From Bacillota bacterium (GTDB lineage: Bacteria > Bacillota > Desulfotomaculia > Desulfotomaculales > Desulfohalotomaculaceae): DNA of 64,000 nt. The notes below the pieces were generated by a model. That model ran no database searches, had not been told where the DNA came from, and saw nothing but the letters and a program-made list of their open reading frames with translations. The DNA lies in contig VENI01000013.1 of NCBI GenBank assembly GCA_009711615.1, positions 52,639 through 116,638 on the forward strand, given 5' to 3'. Numbering within the stretch: the stretch's first letter is position 1; the number at the start of each line of letters is the position of its first letter. Both the position numbers and the translations under genes were made by a program. Below are positions 18,038 through 25,220 of the stretch, one piece after another.

Positions 18038-18574
18038 CTGGTACCGCTTGAGGATCAAATATATGCGTTTATTATCACCATCATAATTGGTTTGTTAGCG
18101 GGATTAATATTCGATTTATACCGCGTGGTGATTAAACTTCTAAATTTGAAAAGATGGGGGATAATGCTGGGGGATTTAATGTTTTGGATTGTTTTAACTC
18201 CGGTAGTATGCCTAACGTTGTTATGGGGCAACTGGGGAGAGGTGAGGCTATATGTTATTCTAGGTCTTGCTTTGGGGGCGGTGGTATACCTAAATATTCT
18301 CAGTAAATATATTTTCCCATTAATGGATAAGCTGGTTGAAAGTATAAAACAATTTATTTGCCTAGTTATAAAGGCTATAAAATTAATGTGGCGGTTAGTG
18401 TGTTGGCCATTTAAATTTATTCTGATGATATTTTCCGTGCCATTAGGTTTTGTTTTCGGCATTATTAATAAATTATGGTCATTAGCTAAGAGATCATTTA
18501 ATTTTTCAATTAAGGGAAAACTTAAAAATATTGTTAACCGTTGCAAGTCAATTTTGAGGATCAAAAAAAACTGA
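18038..18574 (+). CDS. yabQ: Spore cortex membrane protein YabQ, apparent CTG start
   Basis: 178 residues if read from CTG 18038. Family N-terminus is rebuilt as (M)VPLEDQIYAFIITIIIGLLAG, then IFDLYRV, with several membrane helices (about 8-28, 45-65, 70-90) and a basic C-terminal helix-rich tail. YabQ is a membrane protein needed for cortex formation. The first usual start codon, TTG 18092, would cut the first membrane helix in half; an in-frame stop (18035-18037) directly precedes the CTG, and GGAAGGGG lies 9 bases upstream. No ATG, GTG or TTG is available in between. Start is therefore inferred. Confidence 0.88.
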   Translation: MVPLEDQIYAFIITIIIGLLAGLIFDLYRVVIKLLNLKRWGIMLGDLMFWIVLTPVVCLTLLWGNWGEVRLYVILGLALGAVVYLNILSKYIFPLMDKLVESIKQFICLVIKAIKLMWRLVCWPFKFILMIFSVPLGFVFGIINKLWSLAKRSFNFSIKGKLKNIVNRCKSILRIKKN

Positions 18575-18587
18575 GTGGGGTGATTAA

Positions 18588-18866
18588 ATGCCGGATGCAA
18601 ATATCGTGGAGATTATTAAGTCTTCCATGAATGATCCTTGGTTGGAGATATTAATTGTTATCTGGGCACTGGGTTGGATATTGAAAAACACAAAGATTGT
18701 AGGTACCCGTGTTGTGCCTTTGCTACTAGTTGCGGTGGGGATGGTTCTGGGCTTAATTCTGATAGAGCCCAGTCTTAATGGCTTACTTGCTGGGTTTGTG
18801 CTGTCTGTATTTGCTATTGGCAGTCACTCCACCGTGAAAAATAGTATGCGAAGAAAAACGTTATGA
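18588..18866 (+). CDS. Small membrane protein, phage-holin-like (holin 5 type)
   Basis: 92 residues with two or three hydrophobic helices: WLEILIVIWALGWILKNT, then VVPLLLVAVGMVLGLILIE and LLAGFVLSVFAIGSH. The pattern (WxLKNTxxVxxxxVPLxLxxxGxxLG) matches small holin-like proteins that Clostridia keep in the yabP-yabQ sporulation neighbourhood. A role in sporulation membrane processes is inference; no phage genes are nearby. Ribosome site GGGGTGATT before the ATG; 13 bases after yabQ; ends at a terminator. Confidence 0.75.
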   Translation: MPDANIVEIIKSSMNDPWLEILIVIWALGWILKNTKIVGTRVVPLLLVAVGMVLGLILIEPSLNGLLAGFVLSVFAIGSHSTVKNSMRRKTL

Positions 18867-18869
18867 TCC

Positions 18870-18896
18870 ATCCCTACCAAAAGGTAGGGATTTTTC
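18870..18896 (+). terminator. Terminator after the yabP-yabQ-holin unit
   Basis: ATCCCTACC / GGTAGGGAT perfect 9-bp stem, AAAA loop, TTTTTC tail. Confidence 0.9.
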
Positions 18897-18963
18897 TATA
18901 TCAGAAGGTATACGTAACAAGGTATTTACCGTAGAAAAATCAGTCGCAGATTTGCAATAAAGC

Positions 18964-19131
18964 TGTGGATAAAATGGTGTTACTAAAAAAGTTGTGGATA
19001 AGACAAATAAATTATGGTTTATAAGAAGGATTTTTTAATTGCGTGTAGTAAAGGTGTAAGTAAAATGTAGTTAAAGTGTACACAGTTTGTGGATAAACTA
19101 GTGGATAACTCGGTGGATAAATAGTGGATAA
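18964..19131 (+). promoter_or_regulatory. Cluster of six DnaA-box-like 9-mers
   Basis: Exact TGTGGATAA (reverse complement of the DnaA box TTATCCACA) at 18964-18972, 18993-19001 and 19088-19096, plus one-base variants at 19100-19108 (AGTGGATAA), 19112-19120 (GGTGGATAA) and 19123-19131 (AGTGGATAA). All face the same way and the last four are phased every 11-12 bases. An AT-rich stretch (about 19002-19045) separates the two sub-clusters. No gene fits here; the next gene starts at 19164. Confidence 0.75.
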
Positions 19132-19163
19132 TTTGACACCACCATACTAAGAGGTGGCTGAAT

Positions 19164-19394
19164 TTGCAAGTTGAAATAAGAGGTGCAGAGAAACTTAGCT
19201 TTAGGGAAAAACAAGTAGTTACCCTAAAAGAAATGGGGCACAATAACGAGCAAATTGGCCGCAAGTTAAAGCTGTCAGCCAGTACAGTGGCCACCTTATT
19301 TAACCGTGCCAAAGGGAAAGGTTATCAGGTGGTAATTGTAATACCAGGAGATTCAATGAATTTATTTGGAACGGATGAAGATGAGGAGGTATAA
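19164..19394 (+). CDS. Small HTH DNA-binding protein (LuxR / sigma region 4-like)
   Basis: 76 residues. Residues about 9-55 form a helix-turn-helix of the LuxR/sigma-70 region 4 type: LSFREKQVVTLKEMGHNNEQ followed by IGRKLKLSASTVATLFNRAK. The short C-terminus is acidic (LFGTDEDEEV). No receiver or other sensor domain. TTG start behind GAGGTGG. It sits between the DnaA-box cluster and divIC (3 bases before divIC), so it is probably the first gene of the divIC transcript. Target and partners unknown. Confidence 0.8.
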   Translation: MQVEIRGAEKLSFREKQVVTLKEMGHNNEQIGRKLKLSASTVATLFNRAKGKGYQVVIVIPGDSMNLFGTDEDEEV

Positions 19395-19397
19395 ACC

Positions 19398-19799
19398 ATG
19401 ATATCTTCAACCAATGGACGTGGAAAAACAATACCTATTAATAAAAAAGGACAAATAAAACAAAAGGCAAAACGACCTAAAAAGAATAGTAAACTAAATA
19501 TTCCGGTAGTGCTCTTTGCATTGGTATTTTGTTATTTGGTTATTTCCTTAAGCGGAGAGATTCAAAGGTTAAATGCAATGCAGCACAGTGTAATAGAGTT
19601 AGAACAGGAAATAAACCAATTACAGAGCAGGAATACGGAATTACATCAAATACTACGATCTATGGAAAATAAAGAATATGTAGAACAGGTGGCCCGAGAG
19701 GAATTAGGACTGGTAAAACCGGGAGAGAACTTAATTGTTCCGGTGGAAGAGCAGAAACAAACGGGCTTTAAGGTGAGGGACACCAATATAAAAGACTAG
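19398..19799 (+). CDS. divIC: Septum formation initiator DivIC (FtsB-like)
   Basis: 133 residues: basic cytoplasmic N-terminus (about 1-33, many Lys), one transmembrane helix (about 35-53, IPVVLFALVFCYLVISL), then an extracellular leucine-zipper coiled coil (about 58-95) and the conserved end EYVEQVAREELGLVKPGE. Part of the FtsL-DivIC-DivIB subcomplex of the divisome. GGAGGT ribosome site overlapping the end of the HTH gene. Location between yabQ and spoIIE is the classical one, although the S1-domain gene yabR often found after divIC is missing. Confidence 0.92.
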   Translation: MISSTNGRGKTIPINKKGQIKQKAKRPKKNSKLNIPVVLFALVFCYLVISLSGEIQRLNAMQHSVIELEQEINQLQSRNTELHQILRSMENKEYVEQVAREELGLVKPGENLIVPVEEQKQTGFKVRDTNIKD

Positions 19800-19800
19800 A

Positions 19801-19833
19801 AGGAGACAGGAGTTAGGAGTCAGTAGTCAGAAT
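19801..19833 (+). repeat. AGGAGTY-type intergenic repeat
   Basis: AGGAGACAGGAGTTAGGAGT, then CAGTAGTCAGAAT; starts two bases after the divIC stop. Confidence 0.6.
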
Positions 19834-19863
19834 GGGGAAAACAAAAGGGAATAATAACTATTG

Positions 19864-19900
19864 AAAGAGCATAGGTGTAAAAGCCTGTGCTCTTTGCTTT
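19864..19900 (+). terminator. Terminator after divIC
   Basis: AAAGAGCATAGG / CCTGTGCTCTTT stem (one mismatch or wobble), 8-base loop, T-rich tail. Confidence 0.85.
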
Positions 19901-19959
19901 TTGTTGGGGGCATGATAAGATAACTGGCAGAAAATTTATGAAAGGGAGAGGTCCGAATT

Positions 19960-20838
19960 ATGATAGTAGCAGCTGTGGATGTTGGTACCAATTCAACCAG
20001 ATTGCTGGTGGCCGAGCTTGATTTAACGCAAAGAATAAAGGTTTTACATACAGACTTGAAAACAACTCGCTTGGGAGAAGGGATTAACTCTGGAATGCTA
20101 ACTTCCCAAGCAATGGAACGAACCTTAACAGTGGTGGAGCAGTTTGTTCGGCAGGCCCGGGTGAAGGGGGCACAAGCTGTGATATTGGCTGCCACTAGTG
20201 CGGTGCGGGATGCAGCAAATGGCAAAGAATTCTCCGAGATAGTGGAGAGGCGAACAGGTATCCCGCTAAGTATATTGCCGGGGGAAAAGGAAGCAGAACT
20301 CAGTTATCAGGGTGTGGTGGCAGCTCTGGATGCCGGCAGTAATGACGTGGTTGTGATGGACGTAGGTGGCGGTAGCACAGAATTCTCATGGAAGGATAAA
20401 GGTGTGGTGCGTTACTGTAGTGTCAATGTTGGAGCAGTGCGAATGACAGAGGGAGCTCACAGTAACAGAGAAATAAAAGAGCTACTAAAACCGTCACTAA
20501 AGGAGATGGAAAAACGTTCAGATTTTAAGCTAGTTGCGGTGGGTGGTACTGCCACCACTATGGCTGCAATGATTCAAGGACTAAGGGTTTATGACTCTGA
20601 AAAAGTGCATGGGTTCAAAGTTACTCTGTCACAGGCAAATGATTTACTGGAAAAAATAAGTGCAGTTGACTTGGAGGAAAGGCGAAGGATGCCGGGTTTA
20701 CAGCCGGAACGGGCAGACATTATTCCAGCAGGAGTTAGGATTGTTAAAGTGGTGTTTGAATGCCTTGGATTAACTAGCTTTACTGCCAGTGAGGCAGACA
20801 TACTTTGGGGCCTTATTTTACAACATCCAAAAGTATAA
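19960..20838 (+). CDS. Ppx/GppA-family phosphatase (exopolyphosphatase-like)
   Basis: 292 residues, one ASKHA-fold Ppx/GppA domain without the HD-type C-terminal domain of long Ppx enzymes. Phosphate loops AAVDVGTNSTRLLVAE (residues 4-19) and VVMDVGGGSTEFSW (about 130), and VGGTATTMAAM near 192. The family hydrolyses polyphosphate or pppGpp; which applies cannot be read from sequence. ATG with GGGAGAGG upstream. Lies between divIC and spoIIE, a position common in Peptococcaceae and other Clostridia. Confidence 0.9.
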   Translation: MIVAAVDVGTNSTRLLVAELDLTQRIKVLHTDLKTTRLGEGINSGMLTSQAMERTLTVVEQFVRQARVKGAQAVILAATSAVRDAANGKEFSEIVERRTGIPLSILPGEKEAELSYQGVVAALDAGSNDVVVMDVGGGSTEFSWKDKGVVRYCSVNVGAVRMTEGAHSNREIKELLKPSLKEMEKRSDFKLVAVGGTATTMAAMIQGLRVYDSEKVHGFKVTLSQANDLLEKISAVDLEERRRMPGLQPERADIIPAGVRIVKVVFECLGLTSFTASEADILWGLILQHPKV

Positions 20839-20878
20839 AGCTTAAGGGTGATAATTTTCTAAACAGCTTTGCAGTAGA

Positions 20879-20944
20879 TGTCGAAAGAAACTTGGTAACA
20901 GCCTACTAATAATGACAAATATTTCCTTCTAATTATACTATAAT
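20879..20944 (+). promoter_or_regulatory. Probable Spo0A-controlled spoIIE promoter
   Basis: Exact 0A box TGTCGAA at 20879-20885 and a near match TGACAAA at 20913-20919, then a consensus -10 TATAAT at 20939-20944. The TGACAA element is about 20 bases from the -10, resembling the wide-spaced Spo0A-activated spoIIE promoter of Bacillus. A GTGCAT-A-ATGCAC dyad follows at 20945-20957. Confidence 0.55.
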
Positions 20945-20983
20945 GTGCATAATGCACCATTGTAGTATAAGGGAGTGGGTACT

Positions 20984-23458
20984 GTGCATAACGACTTTGA
21001 CATTTATCCCTACCACCGTTCTGGTGAAAAGGGTTCAGGGAAAGTGATTAGAACTGGTAAAAGTACTAATTTTAAAAAGAGAAAAATAAACATAAAACCT
21101 AATATTTCTTGGCCAGCGATTGGACAAGCTTTTGCCGGGCGGTGGCTAGTTTTGTATTTAGCGTCATTTTTTTTGGGCAGAGCGGTATTGCTAGGGGAGT
21201 TAATGCCTTTTGGTATTGCCTTTGTGGCAGCGGTAGCCGGGGTGGTAGAAAAGAGAAACACTGGTGCTTTAATTTTTGCTGCTCTTGGTGCTGTAACAGT
21301 TGTTGGGGGAGTGCCTCTTGCCAGTAGCATTATCACTATGCTGCTTATTTACATACTGCTACGGGTATTGCCCCCGAAAGAAGGGAAGGAAATCTTTATC
21401 ATTCCTGGTATAGTAATGGCGGTTGTAATAGTGGTGAAGTGTTCATTTGTCACTTATAATGCCGGTGCCATGTACAGCTATATCAGTATATTATTTGAAG
21501 GGGTATTTGCCAGTGTGTTGGCAATAGCCTTTATGCGTGCACTTCCCCCTGTCTGGCATCAGACTATTCCCGGTCGTATCAGTGGAGAGGCAGTGTTTTG
21601 TATGCTGCTGTTACTGGGCGGTGTTGTTGCAGGGACAGGAGAAATTGGCTATCAGCTGGTTACCCTGCGAGGAGTAATTAGTAAATTTATCGTGTTACTG
21701 TCTGCCATGCTTGGAGGTGTAGGTCTGGGGGCTTCAGCGGGAGCAGTTATTGGAGTGTTACCGGGTTTATCATACGCCATTACACCGGTAATAATTGGGG
21801 CCTACTCTTTCTCCGGTCTTGTTGCAGGTTGTTTTAGGAGTTTTGGACGCGTAGGCGTGGCTGTGGGTTTTATGCTTGGTAATATAATTCTTTCTATATA
21901 TATCACCCATTATGGCAGCATGGTAGAGGTTATGACAGAGACAGCAGTGGCAACACTGCTATTTTGCTTGATGCCTTCCCGGTGGATGGAGGGAATTATT
22001 GAAGTGTTGCCAGTACCCCGTGGTATTAAGATCACCCGCCCCAGCGTATCGCAATCAAGAATAAAAGAAATCACTGCCGGTCGCATGCGAGAGTGGAGTA
22101 ATGTATTTAATGAATTGGCAAATGGGTTTAAACAGGTGTCTTCAACGGTGGAGCAATCTCAGGAAGAACAAGGACTAGAACAGCTATTTGTTCAGGTGGG
22201 CCAAAAGGTGTGTGAGGGTTGTGCATTATACCGCACCTGTTGGGAAAGGGAATTTTACCGGACATATCAACAAATACTAGATTTACTAACGGTGGTGGAA
22301 TCTGATGGTCAGTTATTCATAGATGATCTTCCTGAAGCAATGAAAAAGCGCTGCGCTCGGTTAAAAGAAATGGTTATCACGGTATCATGCCTGTACGATA
22401 CTTTTAAACTAAACAATTATTGGCAGAAAAAACTATTGGACAGCCGACAGTTGGTTTCAGAACAACTTCGTGGTGTATCAGATATACTTGTTGATATGTC
22501 CAATGAAATAGAGAACGATGTTAACATGAACAGTGAATTAAAAAAATTAATACTTAAACGTTTCAAAAAAGAAGGGGTTTCTGTTAGTGAGGTGTTTACC
22601 TTTTATCATCGGGATGAAGGGCTAGAAATAGGAATAACCCGCCCTGAATGCGGTGGCCAAATGGAGTGCCGCGATAAGGTGGCACCACTGGTTTCAGCCG
22701 CCACCGGTCACAAACTGCAGTTAGCAAACTCCGGTTGCATGCTGCATGATGGTCACGAAGAGTGCACTTTCAAATTATACTCATCCCTTTCTTATATGCT
22801 GTCAGTGGGTGGAGCCAATCTGGCCAGAGGAGGAAGTGGATTGTCCGGTGATACATACACCACCATGCAATTGCAAGACGGTAAATATGCCATGTTACTT
22901 TCTGACGGTATGGGGGTAGGGCATAAGGCACATACCGAGAGTTCTGCCACAGTGAACCTGCTGGAGAAATTGCTAGAATCGGGATTTGAGAAGGATATGG
23001 CGGTTAAAACGGTAAACTCAATTTTGGTACTGCGCTCCCCCAACGAAACATTTGCCACAGTAGACTTAGCGGTGGTAGACCTTTATAATGGGAAAACTGA
23101 TTTTATAAAAACCTGTGCTGCGCCATCATTCTTAATCAGAAGAAACAAGGTTTCGGTAATCAAGGCAAATTCCCTACCGGTAGGTATAATTGAGAATATA
23201 GATGTAACATCACAAACAAGAAGCTTAGAAGAAGGGGATATTCTAGTGATGATTACAGACGGTGTGCTGGATGCCTATCAAGGGAGTGATAATCGGGAAG
23301 AATGGTTTATAGAAATATTGCAGGACCTTATTAATCTACATCCCCAGGAAATTGCTGAAGTGCTGCTCCAGGTGATAGAAACTACGGTGGGTGGAAAAGA
23401 AAAAGTTTCTGATGATATGACAGTGCTGGTGGCAAAACTGGAAAGCACAGAGTCATAG
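20984..23458 (+). CDS. spoIIE: Stage II sporulation protein SpoIIE (PP2C phosphatase)
   Basis: 824 residues. Basic N-terminal tail, about ten membrane helices (about 45-330), a central regulatory/FtsZ-interacting domain (about 335-580, including CEGCALYRTCW), and a C-terminal PP2C-type phosphatase (about 590-820) with the metal-binding segments LLSDGMGVGHKAH, VDLYNGKTDF and MITDGVLDAY. It dephosphorylates SpoIIAA in the forespore and so turns on sigma-F. I chose GTG 20984 (MHNDFDIYPYHR) because AAGGGAG is 8 bases upstream; an earlier GTG at 20975 overlaps it. Confidence 0.95.
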   Translation: MHNDFDIYPYHRSGEKGSGKVIRTGKSTNFKKRKINIKPNISWPAIGQAFAGRWLVLYLASFFLGRAVLLGELMPFGIAFVAAVAGVVEKRNTGALIFAALGAVTVVGGVPLASSIITMLLIYILLRVLPPKEGKEIFIIPGIVMAVVIVVKCSFVTYNAGAMYSYISILFEGVFASVLAIAFMRALPPVWHQTIPGRISGEAVFCMLLLLGGVVAGTGEIGYQLVTLRGVISKFIVLLSAMLGGVGLGASAGAVIGVLPGLSYAITPVIIGAYSFSGLVAGCFRSFGRVGVAVGFMLGNIILSIYITHYGSMVEVMTETAVATLLFCLMPSRWMEGIIEVLPVPRGIKITRPSVSQSRIKEITAGRMREWSNVFNELANGFKQVSSTVEQSQEEQGLEQLFVQVGQKVCEGCALYRTCWEREFYRTYQQILDLLTVVESDGQLFIDDLPEAMKKRCARLKEMVITVSCLYDTFKLNNYWQKKLLDSRQLVSEQLRGVSDILVDMSNEIENDVNMNSELKKLILKRFKKEGVSVSEVFTFYHRDEGLEIGITRPECGGQMECRDKVAPLVSAATGHKLQLANSGCMLHDGHEECTFKLYSSLSYMLSVGGANLARGGSGLSGDTYTTMQLQDGKYAMLLSDGMGVGHKAHTESSATVNLLEKLLESGFEKDMAVKTVNSILVLRSPNETFATVDLAVVDLYNGKTDFIKTCAAPSFLIRRNKVSVIKANSLPVGIIENIDVTSQTRSLEEGDILVMITDGVLDAYQGSDNREEWFIEILQDLINLHPQEIAEVLLQVIETTVGGKEKVSDDMTVLVAKLESTES

Positions 23459-23460
23459 AG

Positions 23461-23491
23461 AGTAAGGGTTTTTCCCCTTACTTTCTTTTTT
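23461..23491 (+). terminator. Terminator after spoIIE
   Basis: AGTAAGGG / CCCTTACT stem, 6-base loop, TTTCTTTTTTG tail. Confidence 0.85.
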
Positions 23492-23519
23492 GTTTATTCA
23501 TGATAGTTGTATCTTTTTA

Positions 23520-23640
23520 GCAAATGAAAAATGTAAAATGAATAATTAAAAATGGTGTATGTCAGTATGCATGATTTTATTCTGACTTCTGTCTTCGGAC
23601 TCCTGAATTCTTGTTTTTCATTGATTCATTTTACATTTTT
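23520..23640. repeat. MITE-like AT-rich inverted-repeat element with embedded AGGAGTY repeat
   Basis: Left arm AAATGAAAAATGTAAAATGA and right arm TTGATTCATTTTACATTTTT are imperfect inverted repeats about 120 bases apart; the middle has a TATGCATG core and, at 23580-23610, a reverse-oriented AGGAGTY repeat (TCTGACTTCT, GGACTCCTGAATTC). It fills most of the 269-base gap between spoIIE and tilS. No ORF. Similar element at 48850. Confidence 0.6.
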
Positions 23641-23727
23641 AAAAATCTTATTATTTGCGGAAGGAAATCTTTTCTCTTTGTGGAAATTTAGCTACTGGCG
23701 ACTTTTGCCAAACTTATAGGTGATACT

Positions 23728-25128
23728 ATGGAAATAATTAAGCGAGTTTCAAACTTTATAACTTCACACCAAATGATTAACAATGGTGAGAAAGTGCTGG
23801 TAGCAGTTTCGGGTGGGGCCGATTCTGTGGTATTGTTGCACATTTTATACTCCCTAAGGCAGCAGCTAAATATTTCGTTGCACGTAGCCCACTTGGATCA
23901 CATGTTTAGGGGTGAAGAGTCCAGGGAGGATGCTAACTTTGTAAAGTTACTGTGCCAATCTTGGCAACTACCCCACACCATAGTAGCCAAAGATGTGGCT
24001 CTTTATCAGGAACAGCGAGGGTTATCCAGCCAAGTGGCAGCCAGGGAGGTGCGCTATAATCTTTTAAATGAAGTGGCGGAAACACATGGTGCTTCACGCA
24101 TTGCGCTGGCTCATCATGCAGATGATCAAGCTGAGACAGTACTTATTAACTTGATCAGAGGTGCTGGACCCGGAGGTTTAGCCGGAATATCCCCAGTAAG
24201 AGATAATCTCTATATTCGACCGTTGCTGGAGATTAGACGTCGTCAAATAGAGCGTTACTGCCAGCAAAACGCACTGCAATATCGCACGGACAGTTCAAAT
24301 CTTAAAACAATATACCTGCGCAACAAAATAAGAATGCATTTATTGAGTAAATTGGAAGAAGAATATAACTCAGAGATAGTTCCTGCACTGGGAAGGATGG
24401 CAGATCTCTGCAGAGTCGATGATTCCTACCTTGAACAGCAGGCCAACGAAAAATGGCTTTCATTACAGCCTTTGATTAATGAAAAAAGTGTGGTATTTAT
24501 TAAACAAAAATTTGAGCAACTGCATTTGTCTATGCAGCGCAGAGTAATTAGGTTAGCCTGGGAAAAGATGATCGGTGAACAAAAGAACCTATCACGCTAC
24601 CATGTGGACTCAATAATTGAGCAATGTGGAAGCAGCAGAGCTGTTGTGGAGTTGCCCGGTGGCAATCAGTGTTTGATATTACGCAATAAAATTCAGCTGG
24701 GCGCCCGGCCTGAAGAGAAAAAAGTTCCGACGTATTGTTACCCATTAAAGATTCCGGGTAAGACTATAATTAAAGAAACTGGCTTGATGATTGAGGCTAA
24801 GACTTACAGCATTACTGAACTTGAAAAAAGTCCTGCCAAGATACCTGAAAATGAAGTTGTATTAGATCATGATGTGGTTGGAAGAGAGGTTTATGTAAGA
24901 AAACGGCTCCCTGGGGATACGTTTAAACCTCAAGGATTAGGGGGCACTGTCAAACTGAAAAAATTCCTTATTGATCAAAAGGTACCCCGGGAAAAGAGGG
25001 ATTTAATACCGATAATTTGTAATGATAAGGAAATTATATGGGTAAGTGGGTTGCGTGTTGGGGAATACTGGAAGGTAACAGAAAGTACTAAAAAAATACT
25101 GCATTTATTAGTGCAGAAAATAAGATAA
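23728..25128 (+). CDS. tilS: tRNA(Ile)-lysidine synthase
   Basis: 466 residues. ATP-dependent modification of C34 in tRNA-Ile(CAU) to lysidine. PP-loop SGGADSVVLLHIL at residues 29-41, AHLDHMFRGEESREDA and the ALAHHADDQAETVLINLIRG block, LYIRPLLEIRR, then TilS substrate-binding domains (about 220-310) and C-terminal domain (about 390-460, KRLPGDTFKPQGLGGTVKLK). GGTGATACT before ATG. In Bacillus hprT follows; here ftsH follows directly 92 bases later, so hprT is missing from this block. Confidence 0.94.
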   Translation: MEIIKRVSNFITSHQMINNGEKVLVAVSGGADSVVLLHILYSLRQQLNISLHVAHLDHMFRGEESREDANFVKLLCQSWQLPHTIVAKDVALYQEQRGLSSQVAAREVRYNLLNEVAETHGASRIALAHHADDQAETVLINLIRGAGPGGLAGISPVRDNLYIRPLLEIRRRQIERYCQQNALQYRTDSSNLKTIYLRNKIRMHLLSKLEEEYNSEIVPALGRMADLCRVDDSYLEQQANEKWLSLQPLINEKSVVFIKQKFEQLHLSMQRRVIRLAWEKMIGEQKNLSRYHVDSIIEQCGSSRAVVELPGGNQCLILRNKIQLGARPEEKKVPTYCYPLKIPGKTIIKETGLMIEAKTYSITELEKSPAKIPENEVVLDHDVVGREVYVRKRLPGDTFKPQGLGGTVKLKKFLIDQKVPREKRDLIPIICNDKEIIWVSGLRVGEYWKVTESTKKILHLLVQKIR

Positions 25129-25220
25129 AACAACTTATACGGCAAATTGAAAACAGCAGAAAAACATGGTAAAATACCCATATTGTTTTTCAGCCTAATG
25201 TTTTGAGGGGAGTGGCTTTG

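Noticed and set aside
18035..18055. GGTACCGC before yabQ as the conserved T-box sequence
   Set aside because: No specifier stem or antiterminator/terminator pair; it encodes the YabQ N-terminus.
18588..18866. Prophage remnant from the holin-like gene
   Set aside because: No other phage gene nearby; the gene is part of the yabP-yabQ unit.
18964..19131. Calling the DnaA-box cluster the chromosomal origin
   Set aside because: dnaA and dnaN are not in the window and no full unwinding-element structure could be shown; kept as a DnaA-binding cluster only.
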